From the NCBI GenBank assembly GCA_011799875.1, contig CM022300.1:232572903-232636902 (forward strand): a stretch of 64,000 nucleotides of DNA, written 5' to 3'. The stretch's first letter is position 1, and each line of letters begins with the position of its first letter. The notes beneath the pieces are model-generated. The model was not told the origin of the DNA, did no database searches, and saw nothing but the letters and a program-made list of their open reading frames with translations. A program made the translations under genes and the position numbers. Shown piece by piece: positions 1 to 10,961 of this stretch. This stretch comes from Thinopyrum elongatum (Eukaryota; Streptophyta; Magnoliopsida; Poales; Poaceae).

Positions 1-292
1 TGTAAGTTTGTAGCCATTGAAATACAACTGTTTAAAAATAAATACAACTGTTAATTGCAACAGGCTTAATAGCCATTGAAACCGGTACTGATAAAAATGC
101 AATTGGTAGAGTTAAACATCACAAGGCAGGTGCTGCCAGAGCAGAGAATGGCCCAGTTGTCTATAAAAAGGTAGGGAAAATAACGAAAACGTGTTAGGCA
201 TGTTTACTACAACATGGTTAATACATCGACCGTACAAAACATAGCCACTAATTGCAACTAGTATTGGTAAGATTGAACTGGTGAGTTCATAC

Positions 293-419
293 TTGGTAAG
301 TCCTGAGAGGTAGTTGCAGGGGCACTTCATCTTGGCTAGAGCCTGCCCAAAGTCAGCAGCGGCGGAGGCGAGCTCTTCCTCCTGGTCGAAGCATGGATCA
401 GTGCCGCCGATATGTGTAC
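293..419 (-). other. Exon-like copy 1 in 719-bp array
   Basis: 127-bp exon-like segment with the same acceptor and donor as copy 2 and a nearly identical product (DPCFDQEEELASAAADFG, then KMKCPCNYLSGLTK). It lies furthest from the start exon. Its continuation beyond the left edge of the window is unknown. Confidence 0.5.
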
Positions 420-1011
420 CTACAAGAAGCAGGTAAATGTTAGAAGCCAAATTGCAATTGCACAAATGATGTAAAATACTGTAAGACATGGGATGCAGCT
501 AACCTCGACGGCAAACAATAGCATCGCCCGTTATGGCCCTGCATAAGTACATGGAAAGGCATGTTAAGTACAACAGGGTTAGCATCCACCAACAATAGCA
601 AATGGGCAACATGTCTAGTATATCTTCATTGCGGAGAGTAGCACGGTAGCAAATAGACTTATTAAAAAATGGATACAACTATTAATTGCAACAGGCTTAA
701 CAACATCCTAAGTCATGTTTTATAAGTTTGTAGCCATTAAATACAACTACTTAAAAATGGATACAACTGTTAATTGCAACAGGCTTAATAGCCATTGAAA
801 CCGGTACTGATAAAAATGCAATTAGCAGAGTTAAACATCACAAGACAGGTGCTGCCAGAGCAGAGAATGGCCCAGTTGTCTATGAAAAGGTAGGGAAAAT
901 AGCGAAAATATGTTAGGCATGTTTACTAAAACATGCTTAATACATCGATCGTACAAAACATAGCCATTAATTGCAACTGGTATTAGTAAGATTGAACTGG
1001 TGAGTTCATAC

Positions 1012-1138
1012 TTGGTAAGTCCTGAGAGGTAGTTGCAGGGGCACTTCATCTTGGCCAGAGCCTGCCCAAAGTCAGCATCGGCGGAGGCGAGCTCTTCCTC
1101 CTGGTCAAAGCGTGGATCAGTGCCGCCGATATGTGTAC
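1012..1138 (-). other. Exon-like copy 2 in 719-bp array
   Basis: 127-bp exon-like segment, exactly 719 bp from copy 1 and copy 3. The acceptor (CTTGTAG) and the donor (AA then GTATGAAC) are both kept. In its open frame it reads THIGGTDPRFDQEEELASA and ends in KMKCPCNYLSGLTK. Its length is not a multiple of three, so consecutive inclusion of copies would shift the frame each time. Confidence 0.5.
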
Positions 1139-1730
1139 CTACAAGAAGCAAGTAAATGTTAGAAGCCAAACTACAATTGCACAAATGATGAAAAATACTG
1201 TAAGACATGGGATGCAGCTAACCTCGACGGCAAACAACAGCATCGCCCGTTATGGCCCTGCGTAAGTACATGGAAAGGCATGTTAAGTACAACAGGGTTA
1301 GCATCCACCAACAATAGCAAATGGGCAACATGTCTAGTATATCTTCATTGCGGAGAGTAGCACGGTAGGAAATAGACAGATTAAAAAATGGATACAACTG
1401 TTAATTGCAACAGGCTTAACAGCATCCTAAGTCATGTTTTGTAAGTTTGTTGCCATTAAATACAACTACTTAAAAATGGATACCACTGTTAATTGCAACA
1501 GGCTTAATAGCCATTGAAACCGGTACCGATAAAAATGCAATTAGCAGAGTTAAACATCACAAGGCAGGTGCTGCGAGAGCAGAGAATGGCCTAGTTGTCT
1601 ATAAAAAGGTAGGGAAAATAGCTAAAACGTGTTAGGCATGTTTACTACAACATGCTTAATACATCGACCGTACAAAACATAGCCATTAATTGCAACTGGT
1701 ATTGGTAAGATCGAACTGGTGAGTTCATAC

Positions 1731-1857
1731 TTGGTAAGTCCTGAGAGGTAGTTGCTGGGGCACTTCATCTTGGCCAGAGCCTGCCCAAAGTCAGCAGCGG
1801 CGGAGGCGAGCTATTCCTCCGGGTCGAAGCGTGGATCAGTGCCACTGACATGTGTAC
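1731..1857 (-). pseudogene. Exon-like copy 3 in 719-bp array
   Basis: This 127-bp segment lies between an intact minus-strand acceptor (CTGTAG then GTACACATG) and a GTATGA donor. It encodes the same helical motif as the neighbouring copies, but one codon of the acidic EEEL stretch is TAG (minus strand, 1813-1811) where the other two copies have GAG. It is the copy nearest the start exon and the most degraded of the three. Confidence 0.5.
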
Positions 1858-2242
1858 CTACAGGCAACCAGTAAATGTTAGAAGTTAAACTGCAATTGCA
1901 AAAATGATGTGAAATACTGTAAGAGATGTGATGCAGCTAACTACGGCAAACAACAGCATCGGCCGTTATGACCCTACGTAAGTACATGGGCAGGCATGTT
2001 AAGTACAACAGGGTTAGCATCCACCAAAAATAGCAAATGGGCAGCATCTCTAGTGATATCCTGAGTCATGTATTGTAAGTTTGTTGCTGGTATTGGTGAA
2101 ATTGAGCTGGACAGTTAATATTTGAACATCACACAGTGTGCAGTACTGAAATAAACAAGGCACGAGCATGCTTAATACATCAACGGTACAAAACATAGCC
2201 ATTGCAAGTGGTATTGGTAAGATTGAGCTGGTCAGATCATAC

Positions 2243-2478
2243 CTGGTAAGTCCTGGGGGGTAGTTGCTAGGGCACTTCATCTGGGCTAGAGCTTGCACCA
2301 AGTTGGCGGCGGCGGAGGCGAGGTGTTCCTCCGGGTCAACACGCACAGCGGCCATTGCGCCATCGACCGCCATCAGCTCCTCGACCTCCACGTGATATGT
2401 GGTTGGGCTTGCACGGCGATGCTCTGGAGGTAGGGGCGGTGGGGTTTTGGAGGCATGAGGATGTTTTGCAGGCGCCAT
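2243..2478 (-). CDS. Unknown protein, first exon
   Basis: The reading frame starts at ATG 2478 and stays open for 78 codons to a good donor (AG, then GTATGA on the minus strand) at 2243/2242. The product begins MAPAKHPHASK, is rich in Pro and Ala, has an acidic VEVEELMAVDG stretch, then a helical ASAAANLVQALAQMKC segment. The helical end is homologous to the exon-like copies in the 719-bp array further downstream on the minus strand. No known domain was recognised. If an exon copy is spliced on at the visible acceptor, the frame reaches TGA within about seven codons, so the correct downstream structure is unclear. It could be a real small gene or a pseudogene fragment. Transcript data would decide. 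Confidence 0.4.
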
Positions 2479-3477
2479 TTAAGCAATCAGGCCGAGGCCG
2501 TGATAGAGATCGGTGGGTTACCTGACTGAATCCGAGCAGAACATAGATGTGGTTGAAGCTGTGGTTGCGGCGGTGACGGTTTGAGCTGACGGTAGGGGGG
2601 AGGGGGGAGATACTGAGGAAATTTGATGGGTGGGGATGTGGTGGGAGGAATAATTTCTGAAATCGCGCGCCTAATGAAAATTTCGTTGTGAAACTTGAAA
2701 CTTGGGCGGGGGAAACACACAACGCAGACGAAGCGCGTAAAATACTCATGTGCGAGAAAAAAGAAAATTGGCAGATCCCGTCTCCAAAAAAATGTACACG
2801 TGTAGTTGATTTTTTTGGTCAATGGTACGCTTAGTTTATTAGGAAACATCGCATAGGTAACTGACTTATGGATCATTAACGCAAAACAATGCACACGGGT
2901 ACGCCTTAGAAACCGTGTGTTTTGTGATCTTCTAATAATTCTTATATCTATCAGCATCTCCAACCGCACCTAATTTCAAAAATCTCTTTCATTGTATCAG
3001 GATTATTCAATGTACATGAACGAGGCAAGGTGACACCCAATGAGCAATCATCGGTTTATGAAATGCAATCAAGTGTCAACCTGCCTCGCTCGCATAGCCA
3101 GATTTGATCCTATGCAACAAGAGAGAAGCTTGCTGCCATACGCCGATGCGGCAATTTAAGCCGGAGTGCGGCCAACTCGCGCGGCGAGGTGGGACTGAAA
3201 ACCAGCTGCAGCCAGCTCTAGTCTCCTCTGGTGGCTGTGAGCGGACGTTTCGGGAGTATTTAGGGCCGGGGTGCGGCTACAAAACTTCAGTGAACACATG
3301 CTAATCAACGCTCAAAGCACTCAAAGGATGTGCTTACCGACATTGTACGTTAATAATAGATAGTACCAACTTAAAGTACTACTGACAATTTGCTCTAAAA
3401 CTAGTACGTACGTAGTACTGGTAGATGCTCGTAATTAATTATACAAACTTACGGGCGACACACGCACTAACTACTTC
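2479..3477. other. Non-coding stretch, nothing recognised
   Basis: This would be the promoter side of the minus-strand gene starting at 2478. The first 120 bp are GT-rich on the plus strand (GGTAGGGGGGAGGGGG at about 2591). I see no repeat, RNA gene or convincing coding region. The short open frames that overlap here have no coding-like composition. Confidence 0.5.
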
Positions 3478-3879
3478 TCACATGCTTCCATCGGGGCATG
3501 CTGGCCAGACACCGGCGTTCTCCTTCCCGGCCTTGTAGGCGGCATCCCACCGTGCTTTGATCTCCGCCAAGCTCTCCTCAGCATGGTGTGTGTCCTCTTC
3601 TTTCCTGCGGTGGCGGGACTATCTTTTCTTGACTGCTTTTTGCCTTTTCCGCTCCTTTTGTGCGGCTTTGGCCGCCTCTAGATCCACCGCCCATTCGGCC
3701 ATGGCAGCCTCAAAGTCCGCCCACGTAACTATGTGGCCGGCGGCGGCAATGAACTCGGCGTGGCGAGATGCCATCGCTTTCTTACCATGTGTGCTGTCGC
3801 AGTCGGCGAGGAAAGCGGCGTGGCAGGATGCCATCGCTTCCTTACCAGTTACTGTGCGCCGCGGTGCCATGAACGACAC
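3478..3879 (-). pseudogene. Small Ala/Lys-rich helical protein, one nonsense codon
   Basis: The frame starts MSFMAPRRTVTGKEAM and has an imperfect internal duplication: KEAMASCHAAFLADCD resembles KKAMASRHAEFIAAAG. A strongly charged helix follows (AAMAEWAVDLEAAKAAQKER). A TAG at 3618-3616 interrupts it, but the same frame continues with coding character (HAEESLAEIKARWDAAYKAG) to a TGA at 3480-3478, giving about 133 codons. I do not recognise the family. The pattern, a clean frame with a single stop, suggests a recently broken small gene or a transposon passenger. Confidence 0.35.
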
Positions 3880-3951
3880 TTGGAGAGAGCTCTAGGACAG
3901 AGTGGCCGGGCAGCCATACAGTGCGGTGGTTTTTAAGAGCTCAATGACAAA

Positions 3952-4040
3952 CGACAAAGGAAATTTGGCTTCCCTTATAATTTTGCTTGTTCATTACCAC
4001 ACGCGGTTCGTCTCCGTCGCCTCCGGAAACAGTGTGCGCT
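3952..4040. repeat. Upstream copy of the satellite's right flank
   Basis: GACAAAGGAAATTTGG and the following text (TTC...CTTATAATTTTGCTT..., GTTCGTCTCCGTCGCCTCCGG) matches 6316-6405, the sequence just beyond the last 500-bp satellite unit. The satellite is therefore bracketed by two related copies of one flank. Between 4041 and 4170 nothing else was recognised. Confidence 0.6.
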
Positions 4041-4169
4041 GAGCCTATTGTGTGTTGCGTTATGATTGGCCGGAACCCCAGCCACGCGAATCACGCGTGT
4101 GCACCGTAGGATGTGCCGCAATCGAACGGCAAACCACGTCCCTCACATCACACCCATGCAGCTATATTT

Positions 4170-6360
4170 GGATTGGATTTATATGCGCTAAATGCCTAGA
4201 AAATGCACATAATCCCCTAAATATGATAAATGAGCCCGAAAAAATGCCAAATTTGAACACGGTGATTTGCAGGGTGTATGTTCGTCGTAGAAAAAAACTC
4301 CAGGGCAAAGAACGAAGAAAATTTGGATTCCCCTTCAATCTTGGTGATTTCCCTCTCGAAAGCATGGAACTTCCTCGGTGATGGTTCGATTTATGATGGG
4401 CGTGCATGATGACATAAGCCAAACCTTCTCAAATTTTTACCAGGGCATGGTGAGGCCATACCATGGCACCATGCCAGGCGTCATGTTTTTCAAGCATTTA
4501 TATCATTTTTCTATAGTTGAAAACCCAATAAACAAATGTTTGTGGTTGACTATTGCCACACATTTCATCGAAATATCTGCCCATTTCTTGTAAAAGGCAT
4601 GAGAATTTACTAAATGGCATGAGCATGGTTTTCCAGGCCATTCTTGTGCACCCTTTCATGCACCGATTGTTTGAACTTGAATTATGTGCATTAATGCCTA
4701 GAAAATGCACATAATCCCCTAAATATGGTAAATGAACCCGAAAAAGTGCCAAATTTGAACACGGTGATTTGCAGGGTGTATGTTCATCGTAGAAAAAACT
4801 CATGGACAAAGGAAATTTGGATCCCCCTTCAATCTTGGTGATTTCCCCCTCGAAACCATGAAACTTCCTTGGTGATGGTTCGATTTATGAAAGGTGTGCA
4901 TGAAGACATAAGGCAAACATTCTCAAATTTTTACCAGGGCATGCTGAGTCCATACCATGGCACCACGCCAGGCGTCATGTTTTCCAAGCTTGTATTTCAA
5001 TTTTGTATAGTTGTTAACCCAGTAAATGATGCGTTTGTGGTCGACTATTGCCACACATTTCCTTGAAATCTCTGCCCATTCCTTGTAAAAGGCATGAGAA
5101 TTTACTAAATAGCACGAGCATGGTTTTCCAGACCATTCTTGTGCACCATTTCGTGCACCGATTGTTCGAATTTGAATTATGTGCATTAATGCCTAGAAAA
5201 TGCACATAATCCCCTAAATATGGTAAATGAGCCTGGGAAAATGTCAAATTTGAACACGTTGCATTGGAGGGGGTATGTTGATCGTTGGAAAAAAACTAAA
5301 TGACAAACTAGGACGGAAAAATTTGGATTCCCCTTCAATCTTGGTGATTTCCCTCTCGAAAGCATGGAAATTCCTCGGTGATGGTTCGATTTATGAAGGG
5401 CGTGCATAACGACATAAACCAAACCTTCTCAGTTTTTTACCAGGGCACGGTGAGGCCATACCATGGCACCATGCCAGGCGTCATGTTTTTCAAGCACGTA
5501 TTTTATTTTTCTATAGTTGATAACCCAGTAAATGACGCGTTTGTGGTTGACTATTACCACGCATTCCCTTGAAATCTCTGCCCATTCCTTGTAAAAGGCA
5601 TGAGAATTTACTAAATACCACGAGTATGGTTTTCCAGACGATTCTTGTGCACCTTTTCATGCATCGATTGTTCGAATTTGAATTATGCGGATTAATGCCT
5701 AGAAAATGCATGTAATCCCCTAAATATGGTAAATGAGCTCGGAAAAATGCCAAATTTGAACACGTTGCATTCGAGGGGGTATGTTGATTGTAGAAAAAAT
5801 TGAATGACAAACTAGGAAGGAAATTTGGATTCCCGGCCCCTTCAATCTTGGTGATTTCCCCTCGAAACCATGAAAATTCTTCGGTGATGGTTCGATTTAT
5901 GAATGGCGTGCACGACGACATAAGCCAAACCTTCTCAAATTTTTACCAGGGCATGGTGAGGCCATACCATGGCACCATGCCAGCCGTCATGTTCTTCAAG
6001 CATGTATTTCATTTTTCTACAGTTGAAAAACCGATAAACGATGTGTTTGTGGTTGACTATTGCCACACATTTCCGTGAAATCTCTGCCCATTCCTTGTAA
6101 AAGGCATGAGAATTTACTAAATAGCACGATCATGGTTTTGTGGACCGTTCTCGTGTACTTTTTCATGCACCGATTGTTTGAATTTGAATTATGTGCATTA
6201 ATGCCTAGAAAATGCACATAATCCCCTAAATATTGTAAATGAACCCGGAAAAGTGCCAAATTTGAGCACGGTGATTTGCAGGGTTTATGTTCATCATAGA
6301 AAAAAACTCATGGACAAAGGACAAAGGAAATTTGGATTCCCCTTCAATCTCGTTGATTTA
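4170..6360. repeat. Satellite-like tandem repeat, about 500-bp unit
   Basis: AATGCCTAGAAAATGCAC recurs at 4191, 4693, 5188, 5694 and 6200, spacings of 502, 495, 506 and 506 bp. Each unit also carries CCATACCATGGCACCATGCC, nearly palindromic, and a block reading CTCTGCCCATTCCTTGTAAAAGGCATGAG. There are four full units plus partial edges. Weak open frames exist on both strands in every unit but carry no recognised domain. I could not assign it to a named Triticeae satellite. Confidence 0.85.
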
Positions 6361-6669
6361 CTATCGCACATGATTCATCTCCGTCACCTCTGTGAACCGT
6401 GTGTGTTAACCCACACATGCAAAAGGAAAAAGAAAAGCCTCGCCCACTTCGTCCCCACCCACTCACTTCAAACTCCTCCGCAACTCTGCACCTCATCAAC
6501 TTCTATCACGGCGGCCATCCTAAGCTCGACGGCTGTCGTCGGCGGGTGGAGGTCGCGCTCCAAACGGCACAGGATTTCGCCCCTACCACTTTCCGCCACC
6601 TATCTGCAACGACATTCTAGACTCTGGTTGATTGGGGTTTTCTGCGGGATTGGGCCAGGGATTTTTCTC

Positions 6670-6897
6670 ATGGAGAAGGTAATCAATTTAGCGAAATATT
6701 CACTCATCTCTTATCGCAGTCTGTCCGTCGCGGTTAATCAACCAGCCGAAATCGCCGTGGATTCATTTTTCTTCTAGCTGATATGAGGGTTTTCATTCAT
6801 GTGTCCACAGTGCGAGCACAAATCGGGCAAGTGTGGTCGCGGCCAGTCGGAAACGAAGTTCTATCTCACCATTCCGGATGACTTCAGGGAGTGCTCA
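6670..6897 (+). pseudogene. B3-like gene, exons 1 and 2
   Basis: Proposed exon 1 is only three codons (6670-6678, ATGGAGAAG then GTAATC). Exon 2 is 6811-6897, after the acceptor GTGTCCACAG and before the strong donor GTATGT at 6898. Exon 2 encodes CEHKSGKCGRGQSETKFYLT followed by IPDDFRECS. The intron after it contains the Copia insertion (6927-15489), and the gene resumes at 15804 in the same phase. The KFYLTIPDDFRE segment fits the start of a plant B3 DNA-binding domain of the REM type. That assignment is inference from pattern, without a search. Upstream, 6405-6669 is C-rich and could be 5' UTR. Confidence 0.5.
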
Positions 6898-6926
6898 GTA
6901 TGTTCAATCTCACCCTACCACGGTCG

Positions 6927-8673
6927 TGAAGGAAATATGCCCTAGAGGCAATAATAAAGTTGTTATTTATATTTCCTTATATCATGATAAATGTTTATTA
7001 TTCATGCTAGAATTGTATTAACCGAAAACTTAGTACATGTGTGAATACATAGACAAACAGAGTGTCCCTAGTATGCCTCTACTTGACTAGCTTGTTTATC
7101 AAAGATGGTTATGTTTCCTGACCATAGACATGTGTTGTCATTTGATGAACAGGATCACATCATTAGAGAATGATGTGATGGACAAGACCCATCCGTTAGC
7201 TTGGCATAATGATCGTTAAGTTTTATTGCTATTGCTTTCTTCATGACTTACACATATTCCTCTGACTATGAGATTATGCAACTCCCGAACACCGGAGGAA
7301 CACTTTGTGTGCTATCAAACGTCACAACATAACTGGGTGATTATAATGATGCTCTACAGGTGTCTCCGAAGGTGTTTGTTGGGTTGGCATAGATCGAGAT
7401 TAGGATTTGTCACTCCGAGTATCGGAGAGGTATCTCTGGGCCCTCTCAGTAATGCACATCATATGAAGCCTTGCAAGCAATGTGACTAATGAGTTAGTTG
7501 CGGGATGATGCATTACGTAACGAGTAAAGAAACTTGCCGGTAACGAGATTGAACTAGGTATGATGATACCGACGATCGAATCTCGGGCAAATAACATACC
7601 GATGACAAAGAGAATAACGTATGTTGTTATGTGGTTTGACTGATAAAGATCTTCGTAGAATATGTAGGAGCCAATATGAGCATCCAGGTTCCGCTATTGG
7701 TTATTGACCGGAGATGTGTCTCGGTCATGTCTACATAGTTCTCGAACCCGTAGGGTCCGCACGCTTAATGTTCGATGACGATTTGTATTATGAGTTATGT
7801 GATTTGATGACCGAAGTTTGTTCGGAGTCCCGGATGAGATCACGGACATGACGAGGAGTCTCAAAATGGTCGAGAGGTAAAGATTCATATATTGGAAGGC
7901 TATATTCGGACATCGGAAAGGTTCTGAGTGATCCGGGTATTTTTCGGAGTACCGGAGTTACGGGAATTCACCGGGAGAAGTAATGGGCCTTATTGGGCCA
8001 TATGGGAAAAGAGGAGGTAGGCCAAAGGGGAGGTGGCGTGCGTCCCCCCCCCCATGGGTCCGAATTGGACTAGGGGAAGGGGGCGGCGCCCCCCTTGCCC
8101 TTTCCTACTCCCTTTCTCTTTCCCTCTTTCCTTCTCTCCTACTCCGAAAAAGGAAAGGGATTCCTACTAGGACTTGGAAGTCCTAGTAGGACTCCATACA
8201 CTTGGCGCGCCCCTAGGAGGGCCGGCCTCTCTCCCTCCCTCCTTTATATACGGGGGAGGGGGGCACCCCAAAGGGACACCAAGATTTGTCTTAGCCGTGT
8301 GCGGTGCCCCCTCCACAGTTACACACCTCGGTCATATCGTCGTAGTGCTTAGGCGAAGCCCTGCGCCGGTAACTTCATCATCACCATCGCCACGCCGTCG
8401 TGCTGACGAAACTCTCCCTCATCCTCAACTGGATCAAGAGCTCGAGGGACGTCATCAAGCTGAACGTGTGCTGAACTCGGAGGTGCCGTACGTTCGGTGC
8501 TTGGTCGGTTGGATCGTGAAGACGTTCGACTACATCAACCGCGTTAAGCTAACGCTTCCGCTTTCGGTCTACGAGGGTACATGGACACACTCTCCCCCTC
8601 TCGTTGCTATGCATCTCCTAGATAGATCTTGCGTGAGCGTATGATTTTTTTTTAAATTGCACGTTCCCCAACA
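6927..8673 (+). repeat. 5' LTR of the Copia element
   Basis: 1747 bp, starting TGAAGG and ending CCCCAACA. It has a TATA box (CTTTATATACGGG, about 8243-8252) in the position known for BARE-type LTRs and a perfect 13-bp inverted repeat at 8163-8190. Compared with the 3' LTR it carries about 28 extra bp around 7560-7590 and scattered substitutions, so the insertion is not recent. Confidence 0.93.
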
Positions 8674-8690
8674 GTGGCATCCGAGCCAGG
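8674..8690 (+). other. Primer binding site, tRNA-iMet type
   Basis: GTGGCATCCGAGCCAGG directly follows the 5' LTR. It resembles the usual initiator-Met primer site TGGTATCAGAGCCA with two differences, which is common in this family. Confidence 0.7.
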
Positions 8691-9939
8691 TCTATGCGTA
8701 GATGATATGCACGAGTAGAGCACAAAGAGTTGTGGGCGATAATAGTCATACTGCTTACCACCAACGTCTTACTTTGATTCGGCGGTATTGTTGGATGAAG
8801 CGGCCCAGACCGACATTACATGACCGCGTTCATGAGACTGGTTCTACCGACGTGCTTTGCACAAAGGTGGCTGGCGGGTGTTTGTTTCTCCAACTTTAGT
8901 TAAATCAAGTTTGACTACGGCCGGTCCTTGTTGAAGGTTAAAACAGCACAGTTGACCAAAAATCGTTGTGGTTTTGATGCGTAGGTAAGAACGGTTCTTG
9001 CTAGAAGCCCATAGCAGCCATGTAAAACTTGCAACAACAAAGGTAGAGGACATCTAACTTGTTTTTGCAGGGCATGCTGTGATGTGATATGGTCAAGACA
9101 TGATGTGATATACATTATTGTATGAGATGATCATGTTTTGTAAAAGTTATCGGCAACTGGCAGGAGCCTTATGGTTGTCGCATTATTGTATGAAATGCAA
9201 TCGCCATGTAATTGCTTTACTTTATCACTATGCGGTAGCGATAGTCGTAGAAGCAATAGTTGGCGAGACGACAAAGACGCTACGATGGAGATCAAGGTGT
9301 CAAGCCGGTGACGATGGAGATCATGACGGTGCTTTGGAGATGGAGATCAAAGGCACAAGATGATGATGGCCATATCATGTCACATATTTTGATTGCATGT
9401 GATGTTTATCTTTTATGCATCTTATTTTGCTTAGTACGATGGTAGCATTATAAGATGATCCCTCACTAAATTTCAAGGCACAAGTGTTCTCCCTGAGTAT
9501 CCACCATTGCGACAGTTCGTCGTGCCGAGACACCACGTGATGATCGGGTGTGATAAGCTCTACGTTCACATATAACGGGTGCAAGACAGTTTTGCACATG
9601 CGGAATACTCGGGTTAAACTTGACGAGCCTAGCATATGCAGATATGGCCTCGGAACAATGGAGACCGAAAGGTCGAACGTGAATCATATAGTAGATATGA
9701 TCAACATAGAGATGTTCACCATTGAAAACTACTCCATCTCACATGATGATCGGACATGGTTTAGTTGATATGGATCATGTGATCATTTAGATGACTCGAG
9801 GGATGTCTATCTAAGTGGGAGTTCTTAAGTAATATGATTAATTGAACTTTAATTTATCATGAACTTAGTCCTGATAGTTTTTGCATATCTATGTTGTAGA
9901 TCAATAGCTCGCGTATAGCTCCCCTGTTTTATTTTTGAT

Positions 9940-10529
9940 ATGTTCCTAGAGAAAACTAAGTTGAGAGATGATAGTAGCAATGATGCGGACTGGGTCCGTG
10001 ATCTGAGGAATATCCTCGTTGCTGCACAGAAGAATTATGTCCTTGATGCACCGCTAGGTGACAGACCTGTTGCAGGAGCCGATGCAGACGTTATGAACGT
10101 TTGGCAAGCTCGATATGATGACTACTTGATAGTTTAGTGCACCATGCTTTACGGCTTAGAACCGGGACTTCAAAAACGTTTTGAACGCCATGGAGCATAT
10201 GAGATGTTCCAAAGAGATGAAATTGGTATTTCAGACTCATGCCCGTGTCGAGAGGTATGAGACCTCTGACAAGTACTTTGCCTAAAAGATGGAGGAGAAT
10301 GGCTCAGCTAGTGAGGATGTGCTCAGAATGTCTGGGTACTACAATCACTTGAATCAAGTGGGAGTTAATCTTCCAGATAAGATAGTGATTGACAAAAGTT
10401 CTCTAGTCACTATCACCAAGTTACTAGAACTTCGTGATGAACTATAATATGCAAGGGATGACGAAAATGATTCCCGAGCTCTTCGCGATGCTGAAATTGG
10501 TGAAGGTAGAAATCAAGAAATAGCATCAA
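9940..10529 (+). pseudogene. Copia gag, broken
   Basis: The first 65 codons from 9940 (MFLEKTKLRDDSSNDADWVR...) match the N-terminal Gag pattern of Triticeae Copia elements. A TAG then interrupts at 10135-10137, after which the frame still reads MLYGLEPGLQKRFERHGAYE. A frameshift follows near 10230, and the rest of the capsid region can be followed only by changing frame. The leader from 8691 to 9939 is non-coding with several short ORFs and no recognised protein. Confidence 0.75.
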
Positions 10530-10961
10530 GTGTTGATGGTTGACAAGACCACTAGTTTCAAGAAAAAGGGCGAGGGAAAGAAAGGGAACTTCAAGAAGAA
10601 TGGCAAGCAAGTTGTCACTCCCGTGAAGAAGCCCAAAGATGGACCTAAGCCTGAAACTGAGTGCTTCTACTGCAAAGGAAATGGTCACTGGAAGCAGAAT
10701 TGCCCCAAATACTTGGCGGATAAGAAGAATGGGAAAGTGAACAAAGATATATTTGATATACATGTTATTGATGTGTATTTTACTAGTGTTCATAGTAGCC
10801 CCTGGGTATTTGATACCGGTTCAGTTGCTAACATTAGTAACTCAAAACAGGAGTTGCAAAATGAACAGAGACTAGTTAAGGGCGAGGTGACGATGTGTGT
10901 TGGAAGTGATTCCAAGGTTGATAAGATCACCATCGCACACTCCCTCTACCTTCGGGATTAG
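10530..10961 (+). pseudogene. Copia nucleocapsid and protease segment
   Basis: A 143-codon frame. Residues 1-43 are Lys-rich, and a CCHC zinc knuckle follows at residues 45-58 (CFYCKGNGHWKQNC). The aspartic protease active site is WVFDTGS at residues 92-98. The frame is lost near the end (...SLYLRD stop) where the protease should continue into LPSGLVLDL, which lies in the next frame. The segment acts in packaging and polyprotein cleavage in intact relatives. Confidence 0.85.

Larger units (their letters stand above)
1..2072. repeat. 719-bp tandem array, three copies
   Basis: Three head-to-tail copies are visible. The marker AGGTGCTGCCAGAGCAGAG recurs at 128, 847 and 1566, an exact 719-bp period, with copies differing by scattered substitutions. 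A partial, rearranged fourth copy is joined at about 2072 (GTAAGTTTGTTGC recurs there) and runs into the first exon of the minus-strand gene ending at 2478. Each unit contains a 127-bp exon-like segment plus intron-like sequence, so the array looks like repeated duplication of the end of exon 1 and the intron after it. The left edge is cut by the window, so more copies may exist. Confidence 0.9.

Noticed and set aside
4923..5921. Recurring minus-strand frames in each 500-bp satellite unit
   Set aside because: They recur because the unit recurs, but breaks differ between units and no conserved protein is apparent.
6253..6777. 174-codon plus-strand frame over the satellite edge and B3-like upstream region
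   Set aside because: It crosses from repeat into presumed 5' UTR and overlaps the proposed ATG in another frame; chance frame.
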